Shown here piece by piece: positions 1 through 7,830 of a DNA stretch of 44,899 nucleotides (positions are counted from its first letter, which is position 1; each line of letters starts with the position of its first letter). Source of the stretch: Candidatus Chloroploca asiatica (lineage in GTDB: Bacteria > Chloroflexota > Chloroflexia > Chloroflexales > Chloroflexaceae). The position numbers were made by a program, and so were the translations under genes. Below the pieces are notes generated by a model. That model made no database searches. It was not told where the DNA came from and was given only the letters and a program-made list of their open reading frames with translations. The stretch is taken from the NCBI RefSeq assembly GCF_002532075.1, contig NZ_LYXE01000104.1:1-44899 (forward strand). Direction: 5' to 3'.

Positions 1-109
1 CCCGCCAGGGCACCCGCCAGGGCACCCGCCAGGGCACCCGCCAGGGCACCCGCCAGGGCACCCGCCAGGGCACCCGCAAAGGGCACCCGCCAGGGCACCC
101 GCAAGGGGT
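1..109. repeat. 12-bp tandem repeat (GGGCACCCGCCA units)
   Basis: About eight head-to-tail copies of a 12-bp unit (CCCGCCAGGGCA in this phase), with one 13-bp variant near 73-85. The array lies inside the MITE-like element and probably varies in copy number. It runs off the left window edge, so its true length is unknown. Confidence 0.9.
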
Positions 110-198
110 GCCCCTACACCGGATCCGCCCCCTGGCCTTGTAGGGGCACCCCTTGCGGGTGCCCCGTTGTATCCGATTTCGTATGATGCAATCGCCCT
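1..198 (+). repeat. MITE-like element, copy A (left end cut by window)
   Basis: The right end carries the terminal sequence GATGCAATCGCCCT at 185-198, the reverse complement of the left terminus AGGGCGATTGCATC seen in the copy at 44718. Inside are two self-complementary blocks around 109 and 140 (GGCACCCGCAAGGGGTGCC type), separated by a short unique core. The left part is expanded into 12-bp tandem units. Further copies lie at 14450-14646, 21277-21417 (inverted) and 44718-44899. No coding capacity is seen, so it is a non-autonomous repeat. Confidence 0.8.
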
Positions 199-218
199 GA
201 GGTAGACTATGGACATTC

Positions 219-247
219 TTGACAAAATAGATCTTTTGTGCTAAAAT
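219..247 (+). promoter_or_regulatory. Sigma70-type promoter for the VOC gene
   Basis: Consensus -35 TTGACA (219-224), a 17-nt spacer and -10 TAAAAT (242-247) with an extended TGC directly before the -10. It lies about 60 bp upstream of the ATG at 306. Confidence 0.8.
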
Positions 248-305
248 AAAGAAACATCCCCCCCTCACATTGCCATCTTTAGCAAGCAGAGAGAGGAGCA
301 AGGCT

Positions 306-677
306 ATGCCCCGTGTGGTTCATTTTGAGATCTGTGCCGATGATCCGGAACGTGCGAGCAAGTTTTATACGGATGTGTTTGGTTGGCAGATCAACAAATG
401 GGACGGGCCCGTGGATTATTGGCTGACCGCGACTGGGTCGCGTGAGCAACCCGGCATTGATGGCGGCATCATGCGGCGCGAGTCGCCAACGATGCCTGGG
501 GTGATCAACACCATTGATGTTGCGTCGGTTGATGCCATGGTGGAACAGATCGTAGCTCATGGCGGTAGCGTGGCGATGCCAAAGACATCCGTACCAGGGA
601 TGGGCTACATCGCGTATTGTCTTGACACCGAGGGCAATATGTTCAGCATAATGGAAGAAGATCTGTCTGCGGTGTAG
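306..677 (+). CDS. VOC (glyoxalase/bleomycin resistance-like) protein
   Basis: A 123-residue single-domain protein of the vicinal oxygen chelate fold. The start MPRVVHFEICADDPERASKF followed by YTDVFGWQI is the typical first beta-alpha unit (a beta strand ending in an acidic/His patch, then the FY..FGW helix-strand). The C-terminus GYIAYCLDTEGNMFSIMEED matches the family's D.EGN.F..ME ending. ATG 306 is chosen over an in-frame ATG at 270 because AGAGAGGAG lies just before it and the family starts here. The exact reaction (lyase, dioxygenase or binding protein) cannot be read from the sequence. It appears monocistronic, with its own consensus promoter and a strong hairpin directly after the stop. 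Confidence 0.85.
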   Translation: MPRVVHFEICADDPERASKFYTDVFGWQINKWDGPVDYWLTATGSREQPGIDGGIMRRESPTMPGVINTIDVASVDAMVEQIVAHGGSVAMPKTSVPGMGYIAYCLDTEGNMFSIMEEDLSAV

Positions 678-685
678 ATTTAATC

Positions 686-722
686 TAAGACCTCACAGGT
701 CTTCAAGACCTGTGAGGTCTTA
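686..722. repeat. Perfect palindrome (18-bp arms), CCTCACAGGT family
   Basis: Perfect inverted repeat with 18-bp arms and a 1-nt centre, 8 bp after the VOC stop codon. Related palindromes occur at 42110-42193 and 43721-43753, with a half copy near 43549. In RNA it could act as a terminator or 3'-end stabiliser, although no U-tract follows. Presence in several gene gaps points to a dispersed palindromic repeat. Confidence 0.8.
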
Positions 723-732
723 GGCATGAGCA

Positions 733-761
733 TGTGACCCCTGCAAGCGCCGTGGTAAAAT
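733..761 (+). promoter_or_regulatory. Probable promoter for the Uma2-family gene
   Basis: Extended -10 TGGTAAAAT (-10 hexamer 756-761), with a weak -35 TGTGAC at 733-738 and a 17-nt spacer. It lies 45 bp before the ATG at 806. Confidence 0.5.
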
Positions 762-805
762 AAAGATAGACGGCAAGGTTTATATGCGCTGACGAGGAGC
801 AACAG

Positions 806-1525
806 ATGGCTGTTTTCGTGAAGGATGAACGTGGACAACCAGGGGTGACGACCACCGATGTTCCGCCACTCAACTCGGGCGACCGGCTCTCACAGGCAGC
901 TTTCGAGCAGATCTATCGTGCCCACCCCGAACTCAAGAAGGCCGAGTTAGTTGAAGGAGTTGTCTACGTGGCTTCACCGGTGCATTTTAAACATCATGGA
1001 CGTCCACACTATCTCTTCATCGCATGGCTGGGAGCATACGAATCCGCTACCCCCGGCGTCATTGGGGCCGACAATGCGACGGTGCGACTAGACTTCGAGA
1101 ACGAAGTGCAGCCGGATGTCTTGCTGCGCCTACTCCCCGAGCGAGGTGGCCGCTCACGGGTGAGCCCGGATGACTACCTGGAAGGTGCGCCCGAGTTGAT
1201 CATTGAGGTCGCCGCAAGCAGTGCGGCCTACGATCTGCACGACAAGCGGCGCGCCTATGCGCGCAACGGGGTCGCCGAATACCTGGTGCTCAGCGCCTAC
1301 GAGCAAGAAGTCCATTGGTTTGCCCTGCGTGAGAGTGTCTACACGTCGGTAGCGCCCGATAGCGAGGGCCTGCTTCGCAGCGCTGTCTTTCCTGGGCTCT
1401 GGCTTGATCCGGCTGCGCTCTGGCGGGGCGACCTGGCCGCCATGCTCGCTGCCCTGCAGCGCGGCCTGGCGAGCCCCGAGCACGCCGCGTTTGTCGCACG
1501 CTTGCGTGACGGGGCGACGGAGTAA
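806..1525 (+). CDS. Uma2 family (DUF820) PD-(D/E)XK protein
   Basis: A 239-residue protein of the Uma2/DUF820 family, a restriction-endonuclease-like fold. Visible markers are AELVEGVVYVASPV (family N-terminal strand), VQPDVLLRL (core Asp), PELIIEVAASSAAYDLHDKR (the E-x-x motif with the following DL..K) and GVAEYLVL near the end of the fold. The ATG is preceded by GAGGAG. The family is strongly expanded in Chloroflexota and cyanobacteria, usually as stand-alone genes of unknown biological role, as here. Nuclease activity is inferred from the fold only. The C-terminal 40 residues are less conserved. Confidence 0.85.
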   Translation: MAVFVKDERGQPGVTTTDVPPLNSGDRLSQAAFEQIYRAHPELKKAELVEGVVYVASPVHFKHHGRPHYLFIAWLGAYESATPGVIGADNATVRLDFENEVQPDVLLRLLPERGGRSRVSPDDYLEGAPELIIEVAASSAAYDLHDKRRAYARNGVAEYLVLSAYEQEVHWFALRESVYTSVAPDSEGLLRSAVFPGLWLDPAALWRGDLAAMLAALQRGLASPEHAAFVARLRDGATE

Positions 1526-1576
1526 GGAGATCGCTCTGCGCTGATGAGATAGAGAGCGATGACCAGATCCTTGCGT

Positions 1577-2248
1577 TCACGCGATCCAGAGGAGATACAA
1601 GCCGACGCCAAGGATCACGCCCCCGCTCAGTTGCTCGATCCGGATGCTCCAGGAACCCAGGTCGCGAAGCTGGCGCAGTGCTCCAGCGAACGTTCCGGCG
1701 GCAACGACAGGCACGCCGCGCCCAAGGGCATAGATGAAGAGTAGCAAGGCACCATAGGTCAGTCCATCTGGACGAACCATGACCGTGGTCAGAATGGCTG
1801 CGAGCACCGGGGTGGCGCACTGCGAGGCGACGAGCCCGAAGGCCAGGCCTAGGGCGAGGGCACCGGGGAGGCCACGCCAGGTGATCCGGGAAGGCAAGGT
1901 GCCGAACCAGTTCGGCATAGGCAGGTTGATCACCCCGAGCAACTGCAAGCCGATCAAGAAACAGATCCCGGCGAGCAGGTAGTACCAGCCGCGCCAGCCG
2001 CCCATCAGCCCACCCACCAGCGCCGCAACCACGCCGAGAAGCATGAAGGTGACGGCCATGCCAACCGCGAAGCTCAACGCAAGGACAAAGGCGCGCCTGC
2101 GCGACACGGAGGCCCCACCACCCACGTATGCCATCACCAGCGGTATCGAAGCCAGGTTGCACGGCCCGATACTCGTGACAATGCCGCCCAGAAAGATCAG
2201 CACGTAAGTAAAAAGCGAACCATCAAGGGCTAGATGTTCCAGACTCAT
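1577..2248 (-). CDS. CcdA/DsbD-like thiol-disulfide transporter
   Basis: A 223-residue membrane protein of the CcdA (DsbD transmembrane) family, which passes electrons from cytoplasmic thioredoxin across the membrane. About six hydrophobic segments are visible, and the two expected cysteines are present in IGPCNLASIPLV and ASQCATPVL. The start at 2248 lies 1 bp from the stop of the upstream thioredoxin gene, indicating translational coupling. It is the last gene of the minus-strand ArsR cluster. The likely partner is the membrane-anchored thioredoxin encoded immediately upstream. Confidence 0.85.
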   Translation of the reverse strand: MSLEHLALDGSLFTYVLIFLGGIVTSIGPCNLASIPLVMAYVGGGASVSRRRAFVLALSFAVGMAVTFMLLGVVAALVGGLMGGWRGWYYLLAGICFLIGLQLLGVINLPMPNWFGTLPSRITWRGLPGALALGLAFGLVASQCATPVLAAILTTVMVRPDGLTYGALLLFIYALGRGVPVVAAGTFAGALRQLRDLGSWSIRIEQLSGGVILGVGLYLLWIA

Positions 2249-2249
2249 C

Positions 2250-2720
2250 TCAGTTTGCCGCCGCGAGGCTCGCCAGGCGTTGCTCAAGCACCTCCGGGCG
2301 CATCGTCCCGATTTCTACCTGTCGCTCACCGTGACGGTCAATGAAGACCATGGTCGGGATGACCCGAATACCCTGGGTGCGCAGCAGATCCTGGTTCTGC
2401 TGGTCGTAGACATTCACGCTGACCAGCGCGACCTGGGGTTGAAAGGCCGGCCAGACTTCGCCAATCGTTCGGGTCATTGTCACGCACGACTCGCAGCTAT
2501 TCGAGTGGAAGAAGAGCAGCATTGGTTGCTCTTCCGCCTGTGCCTGGGCGAATTGCGCTTCTGCCGGGGCGACGGGGTCGGTGGCGACGACGCTAGCCGG
2601 TGGCTCCAGGCGCCCTTTGATTATGAAAAGCACTGCAACGACAAGGAAGAGGCCCACAAACCAGCGCATGCGCGTGCGATGGGGGGCGGTGGATGGCGAT
2701 GAGTGTGGGGTACGAGGCAT
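2250..2720 (-). CDS. Membrane-anchored extracytoplasmic thioredoxin
   Basis: A 156-residue protein with an N-terminal transmembrane anchor (MRWFVGLFLVVAVLFIIKG) and a thioredoxin fold. LLFFHSNSCESCVTM carries the CxxC active site (CESC) and VIPTMVFIDRHG carries the cis-proline loop. ATG 2720 is chosen because AGAGGA lies 8 nt upstream; the open frame extends further but lacks a better start. The fold should face outside the membrane, where the adjacent CcdA protein could keep it reduced. It lies 99 bp downstream of the permease gene. Confidence 0.85.
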   Translation of the reverse strand: MPRTPHSSPSTAPHRTRMRWFVGLFLVVAVLFIIKGRLEPPASVVATDPVAPAEAQFAQAQAEEQPMLLFFHSNSCESCVTMTRTIGEVWPAFQPQVALVSVNVYDQQNQDLLRTQGIRVIPTMVFIDRHGERQVEIGTMRPEVLEQRLASLAAAN

Positions 2721-2819
2721 ACTAGTTTCCTCTCTTGGGTATCGGTCTCGGTCAGGGCGAGGGGCTGCGCCGTACTTTCCGTGCGCTGCCCCTGCACGCC
2801 CTTGAACCCGTGTTTGCAC

Positions 2820-3878
2820 TCAGATCACCAGGTTAAAGAGATAGCCGACCAGGATAATCCCGGTCGCCACGATCGCCACGAAGGTCGCGATCAGGCGTGG
2901 CTTGAGCACGCGCCGCAGGATGATCAGCTCGGGCAAGCTCAAGGCGACCACTGACATCATAAAGGCGAGCATGGTGCCCATCGCCGCCCCCTTGGCCATC
3001 AGCGCATCAACCACTGGGATGACCCCGGCCACGTTCGAATAGAGCGGCACGCCCAGGATGACCCCTGCGGGTACTGACCACCAGGCCTCTTTCCCCATGA
3101 TCCCGGCCAAGGCATCTTCGGGCACGAACCCGTGAATACCTGCCCCTATCGCGATCCCAATCACGACATAGGGCCAGACCTTGCCGACAATCTCGCGCAC
3201 TTGCTCCCAGGCTTCGTCGAAGCGACGTGTCCAAGTGTACTTCTCCTCGGCGACTGCCCCGTCACCGCCACGAATCTCCCAGACGAAATCCTCGACATGG
3301 CGCTCCATGTTCATCCGGCCGATGATAAGGCCGGCAATGATCGCGATTGTCATCCCAGCGACGAGGTAGAGCCCGGCAAGTTGCCAGCCAAAGAGACCAA
3401 GGAGGAGCGCTAGGGCGACGCCATCAACCATTGGTGCGGCGATCAGGAACGAAAAGGTAACGCCCAACGGCACGCCAGCTTTGACAAAGCCGATGAAGAG
3501 CGGCACCGCCGAACACGAACAGAACGGCGTCAGCACGCCAAGCCCGGCCCCAATTACGTTGCCGACGCCCTCACGCTTGCCGCCCAGGGTCTGGCGCACG
3601 CGCTCTGGGCTAAAGAAGGTGCGCAGGGTGCTGATCGCGAAGATCATACCGGTCAGCAGTAGCAGAATCTTCGGCACATCGTACAGGAAAAAAGCGACCG
3701 CATCGCCTAGCCGCGAGCCAGGCGCAAGCCCCAAGAGCGCGAAGGTCAGCCAGTCAGCCAGCGGCTTGACGCTGTTATAGGCGATCAGCCAGAGCACCGT
3801 GACGCCACTGACGATCAGCCAGGCGCGGGTGTCAGCGCTGCGCTGCGCTTTGGCGGGTGAAGGCAATGATTGAGCCAT
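2820..3878 (-). CDS. ArsP/DUF318-type permease
   Basis: A 352-residue polytopic protein of the COG0701 (UPF0718/ArsP) permease family with about eight hydrophobic segments. The motif GVLTPFCSCSAVPLFIGFVKAGVPLGVTFSFL is the family signature, with a conserved Cys pair (CSC) and a Pro-rich re-entrant region; a second half-motif PLYSNVAGVIPVV follows later. Some characterised members export trivalent organoarsenicals, while others have unknown substrates. GGAGTT lies 7 nt before ATG 3878. Its position behind an ArsR regulator and a CxxC protein supports metalloid or thiol-reactive metal efflux, but the substrate is inferred. Confidence 0.85.
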   Translation of the reverse strand: MAQSLPSPAKAQRSADTRAWLIVSGVTVLWLIAYNSVKPLADWLTFALLGLAPGSRLGDAVAFFLYDVPKILLLLTGMIFAISTLRTFFSPERVRQTLGGKREGVGNVIGAGLGVLTPFCSCSAVPLFIGFVKAGVPLGVTFSFLIAAPMVDGVALALLLGLFGWQLAGLYLVAGMTIAIIAGLIIGRMNMERHVEDFVWEIRGGDGAVAEEKYTWTRRFDEAWEQVREIVGKVWPYVVIGIAIGAGIHGFVPEDALAGIMGKEAWWSVPAGVILGVPLYSNVAGVIPVVDALMAKGAAMGTMLAFMMSVVALSLPELIILRRVLKPRLIATFVAIVATGIILVGYLFNLVI

Positions 3879-3945
3879 TGCGGATAACTCCTAATATGCG
3901 GATTTTTGAATATATTTGACACAAAACAGGGTTTTGACCAGAGTA

Positions 3946-3976
3946 CCCCGGCGGGGATACGGGGGCATGGCCCCCG
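3946..3976 (-). other. Intercistronic double hairpin
   Basis: The 108-bp gap between the small thioredoxin and permease genes holds two GC-rich inverted repeats: 3960-3976 (7-bp arms, 3-nt loop) and 3946-3956 (4-bp arms). There is no U-tract. It may tune the downstream message or stabilise the upstream one. Confidence 0.5.
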
Positions 3977-3986
3977 CAAATACTCG

Positions 3987-4223
3987 TCACTTTGCCAACC
4001 AACCGGCGATCTCGTCCTCATTAGGGATGCGGCCCGAGGCGACGAGCACGTCATTAACCACCAGGCCAGGGGTTTTCAGAATGTTCCAGCGCATCATCTC
4101 GCCGTAGTCGGTCACCTTCTCGACTTCACCTTCCAAACCATGGTCAGCGAGCACTTTTTGGACACGCTGCTCGAGCCGTTTGCAGTTGGCGCAGCCAGAG
4201 CCGAGCACTTTGACGTTCAACAT
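3987..4223 (-). CDS. Small redox-active disulfide (thioredoxin-like) protein
   Basis: A 78-residue thioredoxin-fold protein of the 'redox-active disulfide protein 2'/MTH895 type. The start MLNVKVLGSGCANCKRLEQRV carries the CxxC site (CANC) after the first strand, and KTPGLVVNDVLVASGRIP carries the cis-Pro and the final hairpin. The length is normal for the family. ATG 4223 has GGAGA upstream and overlaps the ArsR stop region by 7 nt, so the two are translationally coupled. It is cytoplasmic, and its place beside ArsR and an ArsP-like permease suggests a role in thiol chemistry or metal handling. Confidence 0.85.
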   Translation of the reverse strand: MLNVKVLGSGCANCKRLEQRVQKVLADHGLEGEVEKVTDYGEMMRWNILKTPGLVVNDVLVASGRIPNEDEIAGWLAK

Positions 4224-4612
4224 GGGATCTCCTCTGTAGACAATAAGTGTAGTGGATAGGTGGGTCGCTCAAGCGCCGGGCTACAACGTGGGCAGGGGCA
4301 GTCAACGGCTAGGCTTGTTTCGGGTGCTTCGTCACCCCCAACGATGGCTCGTGCCGTGTCGAGCATGGTCAGCACCTCAGGCTGCGTGATGCGGTAGTAG
4401 CTATTCAAGCCGTCGCGCCGGTCACTGATCAGCCCCGCTTTGCGCAGCACGGCAAGTTGCTGCGAGACGTAGGCCTGTCGCTGGCCCAACTGGGTCTCGA
4501 GGTGACAGACACACTGTTCGTCGTTGCGTAGCAGATCGAGGATCTGCAGCCTGACGGGATGCATCAATGCTTTGAAGATGTGCGCGTGGCGCTCGGCGGT
4601 TGTGCTGTTCAT
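4217..4612 (-). CDS. ArsR/SmtB family metal(loid)-responsive repressor
   Basis: A 131-residue winged-helix regulator. HPVRLQILDLLRNDEQCVCHLETQLGQRQAYVSQQLAVLRKAGLI is the ArsR HTH, and the CVC of EQCVCHL matches the ELCVCDL arsenite-binding helix of classical ArsR. A second Cys cluster (DCPCPRC) lies in the C-terminal tail and could add metal ligands. ATG 4612 is preferred over the in-frame ATG 4639 because the latter falls inside the palindromic operator and the family begins near here. It is the first gene of the cluster and probably represses all five genes through the operator just upstream. Confidence 0.85.
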   Translation of the reverse strand: MNSTTAERHAHIFKALMHPVRLQILDLLRNDEQCVCHLETQLGQRQAYVSQQLAVLRKAGLISDRRDGLNSYYRITQPEVLTMLDTARAIVGGDEAPETSLAVDCPCPRCSPALERPTYPLHLLSTEEIPC

Positions 4613-4618
4613 ATGGGT

Positions 4619-4644
4619 AGTATATGCCTTTTTTTGCATATACT
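4619..4644. promoter_or_regulatory. Probable ArsR operator
   Basis: A perfect inverted repeat AGTATATGC (4619-4627) / GCATATACT (4636-4644) with an 8-nt spacer, immediately upstream of the arsR start. Its length, AT-rich character and position fit ArsR/SmtB operators overlapping the promoter. Confidence 0.7.
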
Positions 4645-4832
4645 CAGTATTGTTACCTTCACCTTTGGTCGTGGTGCGGCAACCGAATCGCTAACCCAGG
4701 AGCAAAGCCGTATTCGGCGTAGCCTTTGGCAACATACATTGGCGTCTCGATCCAGGTGAAGCCCAAGGCCGATCAAGGCACCATAGATCAGCCTGTCACG
4801 CATATTGTCAAACTAGTACGTCTTCCGATATT

Positions 4833-4869
4833 CCTGGGAGCGAAGGCGTCCCGCCCTCGAACGCACCCC
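4833..4869 (+). repeat. Half copy of the GGGCGTCCCGCCCTCG palindromic repeat
   Basis: Matches the left arm and loop of the repeat at 19708-19769 (shared GGCGTCCCGCCCTCGAACG, then CACCCC). The right arm is missing, so this is a decayed or partial copy. Confidence 0.7.
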
Positions 4870-5050
4870 AGATTTGCAAAACACGAGAAAACATTCGTTT
4901 ATCAGCAGTGTGTCAGCTGTATTTTCTGGTGTTTTGTTGGTCGTGCGCATGGCCGCAAGGGTATGTTACCGATGCCTCACACTGGGTCACGTTGAGCGTG
5001 TCGATGCATCAGTGTAATCTTCTTGTATGCTTTTGGAAACATCACCGGTG

Positions 5051-5056
5051 TATAAT
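5051..5056 (+). promoter_or_regulatory. Candidate -10 box (TATAAT) for the kinase gene
   Basis: A perfect TATAAT hexamer 48 bp upstream of ATG 5105. No good -35 is seen at 17 nt; TTGTAT lies too far away. An activator-dependent promoter is possible. Confidence 0.45.
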
Positions 5057-5104
5057 GCTTACAAACGTGTCCTGGGATGGTGTTGAGTACGAAAAGTCTA
5101 CCCT

Positions 5105-7828
5105 ATGAACCTCGCATCCTTACGCATGCGCATTTTGCTGGCGACTTTCCTGCTGTTTGGGCTGTTGCTGGGTGCATTGCTGTGGCTGGTCGGTTCAATT
5201 ATTGGACAGGGTTTTGCTGAAGTCGAAGAACGTACGGTCGCGATCCGCGTTGAGCAGGTTGTTAATGCACTTACGAACAATCTTGCTAATCTGACCCGTG
5301 TTACCCGTGACTATGCCGCCTGGGACGACTCGTTTGCGTTTGTTCGTGAACCTGATCAAGCTTTTATCGAAAATAATTTTGCAGATTCTACATTTCTAAA
5401 TAACAATATCACATATGTTGCTTTTGTTAATATTGATGGTGAGATTGTTTATGAAAAAGTTTTTGATTTAGAGTTGGGCGAACAGGTTGAGCCACCTGCT
5501 GTGCTACGTCGGTTTGATGGCCGCAATGCACAGTTTTTGCAGCCTGACGAGCCTGCCGATGGGCTAGCTGGCCTACTCGTGCTTGAGGATCGTCTCTGGT
5601 TGCTCGCGGCTGAACCGATCCTCACCAGTCTCGGTGAGGGGCCGCCCGCTGGGACGTTGCTGATGGCGCGGGATCTCAATCGCCTTGAGCTTGCGCGCCT
5701 GGCTGAGTTGACGCGCCTGCCCTTTACGCTGACCCGCTTTGATGATCCTGCGATCCACCATGAGTTTGCCCCGTTAACGGCTGAACTTGCAGCCGGCGAG
5801 CCAATCGCGATCTATCCACGCGATGATCAAACAATTATTGGGGCCACCAAGCTTGATGATCTCTATGGTGGGTCTGGTGTGTTGCTGACGGTCGAGTTGC
5901 CGCGCGAAGTGTATCAACTTGGGCAGCAGACTTCGCGCCAGTATATGCTGACGTTGGTTGGGATCGGGTTGCTCTTTGGGTTGCTGATTTTTATCTCGCT
6001 CGAGCACACGGTCTTGCGGCGCCTGATTACGTTGCGGGATCAGGTGGGGGCGATTGAGTCCAATCAGCCCGAGGCGCGGGTTGCGGTGAAGGGACGTGAT
6101 GAAATCGCCCAGCTTGCTACCTCTATCAATGCCATGCTTGAACGTTTGATGCAGGCCCAACAGCGCATCATCGAGAGTTCCCAGCGCTATCGCCAATTGA
6201 CCGAGTTGTCGCCTGATGCTATTATTGTCCACGATGGTCAGACGGTGCGCTATGCCAATTCAGCCGCCAGTCAACTCTTGGGCCACCTTCCCCCCCAACC
6301 ACTCGTTGGGCAGCCGGTTGATGCGACACTTGGCGCGCTTGTGCCTCAGCCTGATGGTACACCTGTTTTGCGTGATCGCATGCTGGTGCGCCCTGATGGT
6401 TCGGTGATCGAGACCGAGGTGGTCGTCTTGCCGTTTCGTGAAGGTGAGACGGTTGCGACCCAGGCGATTGTCCGCAATATTACTCAGCGTAAACAGATCG
6501 AAAAGGCTCTCCGCGAGGCCAAAGATGCCTCTGATGCCGCGAATCGCGCCAAGAGCCAGTTTCTCGCGACGATGAGCCACGAGTTGCGTACACCGCTCAC
6601 TGCGATTATTGGCTATGCCGAACTCTTGACCCTCTCGCTTGAAGATGCGGCTACTGCAGAAGTGATGCGTGATCTGGGCCGGATTAAGAGTGCCGGCCAA
6701 CAGTTGCTCGCTCTTATCAATGATGTGCTGGATCTCTCGAAGATCGAGGCGGGCCGGATGCACGTCGAGCTGAAACCGTTGAATCTGCCTGAAATGCTCG
6801 AGGGGATCCTTGCGATGCTACGCCCTCTTGCTGAACCGAACCAGAATGCTATCGGCATGGTGCTGCATCCACGGGCGGGTGTGATGATGACCGATGAAAT
6901 GCGCCTGCGTCAGGTTTTGCTCAATCTCCTCAGCAATGCGTGCAAGTTTACCCATCAAGGCACGGTTACCCTTGAAGTTACGGTGTTGCCCGGTGACGCT
7001 GGCTCATCCTCTGAGCAGATCGCTTTCGCGGTGCACGATACCGGCATTGGCATGAGTCCCACTCAGATACCCATGCTTTTCAAAGATTTTATGCAAGCCG
7101 ACGCGTCAACGACACGCAAATATGGTGGCACGGGGCTTGGTTTGGCGTTGAGTCAGCGCCTCGCGTATCTGCTTGGCGGCGAGATTACGGTGACGAGTCA
7201 GCCCGGTGTCGGCTCGACCTTTACCCTGATCTTGCCGCGGGTGCTTGCCCCCGAGGTGGCTGAAACGTTGCGAACACGCGTCTTGCCCGCAGTTCCGGCA
7301 GTGGCGCTCACTTCGTCGTTCCCTGACCCCGTGGCGGGCACCGAAACACAGATGCTGCTCTGCGTCAGCGAGGATGCAACGCTGGCCGAGCATATCCCAC
7401 GCCTCCTTGCCCATGTGGGTCTTCACGTGGAAATGGCAGGCTCGTCGGCTGAGGGCGAAGAACTTGCTGCCGTTCTGTTGCCTGATCTCATCCTGCTTGA
7501 TATGCGCCTCGCTATCTTTGAGCGGGCGGCGCTCCTTCACCACCTCCAACAGGATCCGTCCACCAGTTCTCTTCCAGTTGCGATGCTCTTTCCTGATTCG
7601 GCTCATGCCGATACCCAGTTTGATGCGCCTGCTCAGGTGCGCGAGGCACACGCACTAGCACAGGGCTCGGCTGAGCCGGGCGTGGTGCTTCCTTCCTTGG
7701 TGACCCGCGACACAACCGATCTTGTCAAGTTTTTGCGTCAGATCCTTGCCCCGACTGGTTGGATCGTTGAACTGCCTATGTTTGGTCAAGCTCAGACAGA
7801 CGAGCCAGTCGAAACTCATGGAGTGTAG
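5105..7828 (+). CDS. CHASE4-HAMP-PAS hybrid-like sensor histidine kinase
   Basis: A 907-residue membrane sensor. TM1 is near residues 11-31, an extracellular CHASE4-like domain follows (DYAAWDDSFAFV and FADSTFLNNNITYVAFVN are typical), TM2 is near 278-298, then HAMP and PAS (about 365-470). HisKA has phospho-acceptor His492 in FLATMSHELRTPLTAIIGYA. HATPase_c shows LLNLLSNACKFT (N box), DTGIGMS and GGTGLGLALS (G boxes). The last 150 residues resemble a receiver: they keep an acidic pair and PDLILLDMRL, but the usual beta-5 Lys is not evident, so it may be a pseudo-receiver. The stop lies 2 bp before the start of the response-regulator gene, so the two probably form one system. The ligand is unknown. 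Confidence 0.9.
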   Translation: MNLASLRMRILLATFLLFGLLLGALLWLVGSIIGQGFAEVEERTVAIRVEQVVNALTNNLANLTRVTRDYAAWDDSFAFVREPDQAFIENNFADSTFLNNNITYVAFVNIDGEIVYEKVFDLELGEQVEPPAVLRRFDGRNAQFLQPDEPADGLAGLLVLEDRLWLLAAEPILTSLGEGPPAGTLLMARDLNRLELARLAELTRLPFTLTRFDDPAIHHEFAPLTAELAAGEPIAIYPRDDQTIIGATKLDDLYGGSGVLLTVELPREVYQLGQQTSRQYMLTLVGIGLLFGLLIFISLEHTVLRRLITLRDQVGAIESNQPEARVAVKGRDEIAQLATSINAMLERLMQAQQRIIESSQRYRQLTELSPDAIIVHDGQTVRYANSAASQLLGHLPPQPLVGQPVDATLGALVPQPDGTPVLRDRMLVRPDGSVIETEVVVLPFREGETVATQAIVRNITQRKQIEKALREAKDASDAANRAKSQFLATMSHELRTPLTAIIGYAELLTLSLEDAATAEVMRDLGRIKSAGQQLLALINDVLDLSKIEAGRMHVELKPLNLPEMLEGILAMLRPLAEPNQNAIGMVLHPRAGVMMTDEMRLRQVLLNLLSNACKFTHQGTVTLEVTVLPGDAGSSSEQIAFAVHDTGIGMSPTQIPMLFKDFMQADASTTRKYGGTGLGLALSQRLAYLLGGEITVTSQPGVGSTFTLILPRVLAPEVAETLRTRVLPAVPAVALTSSFPDPVAGTETQMLLCVSEDATLAEHIPRLLAHVGLHVEMAGSSAEGEELAAVLLPDLILLDMRLAIFERAALLHHLQQDPSTSSLPVAMLFPDSAHADTQFDAPAQVREAHALAQGSAEPGVVLPSLVTRDTTDLVKFLRQILAPTGWIVELPMFGQAQTDEPVETHGV

Positions 7829-7830
7829 TG

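Larger units (their letters stand above)
4645..5104. other. Intergenic region between arsR and the kinase gene
   Basis: 460 bp without a convincing gene. It contains a half copy (4833-4869) of the palindromic repeat that is also inserted in the gene at 17769-20282, and a -10-like TATAAT at 5051-5056 about 50 bp before the kinase start. The rest shows no recognisable structure. Confidence 0.6.

Noticed and set aside
1-109. CRISPR-like array
   Set aside because: The units are 12 bp and directly adjacent with no spacers; this is a simple tandem repeat.
1290-2162. Minus-strand ORF of 290 codons overlapping ccdA and the Uma2 gene
   Set aside because: It reads another frame of ccdA and antisense of the Uma2-family gene; Arg/Trp/Pro/Cys-rich composition and no start signal.
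4726-4995. 89-codon ORF between arsR and the kinase gene
   Set aside because: It spans a repeat fragment, lacks a ribosome site and has no family motif.
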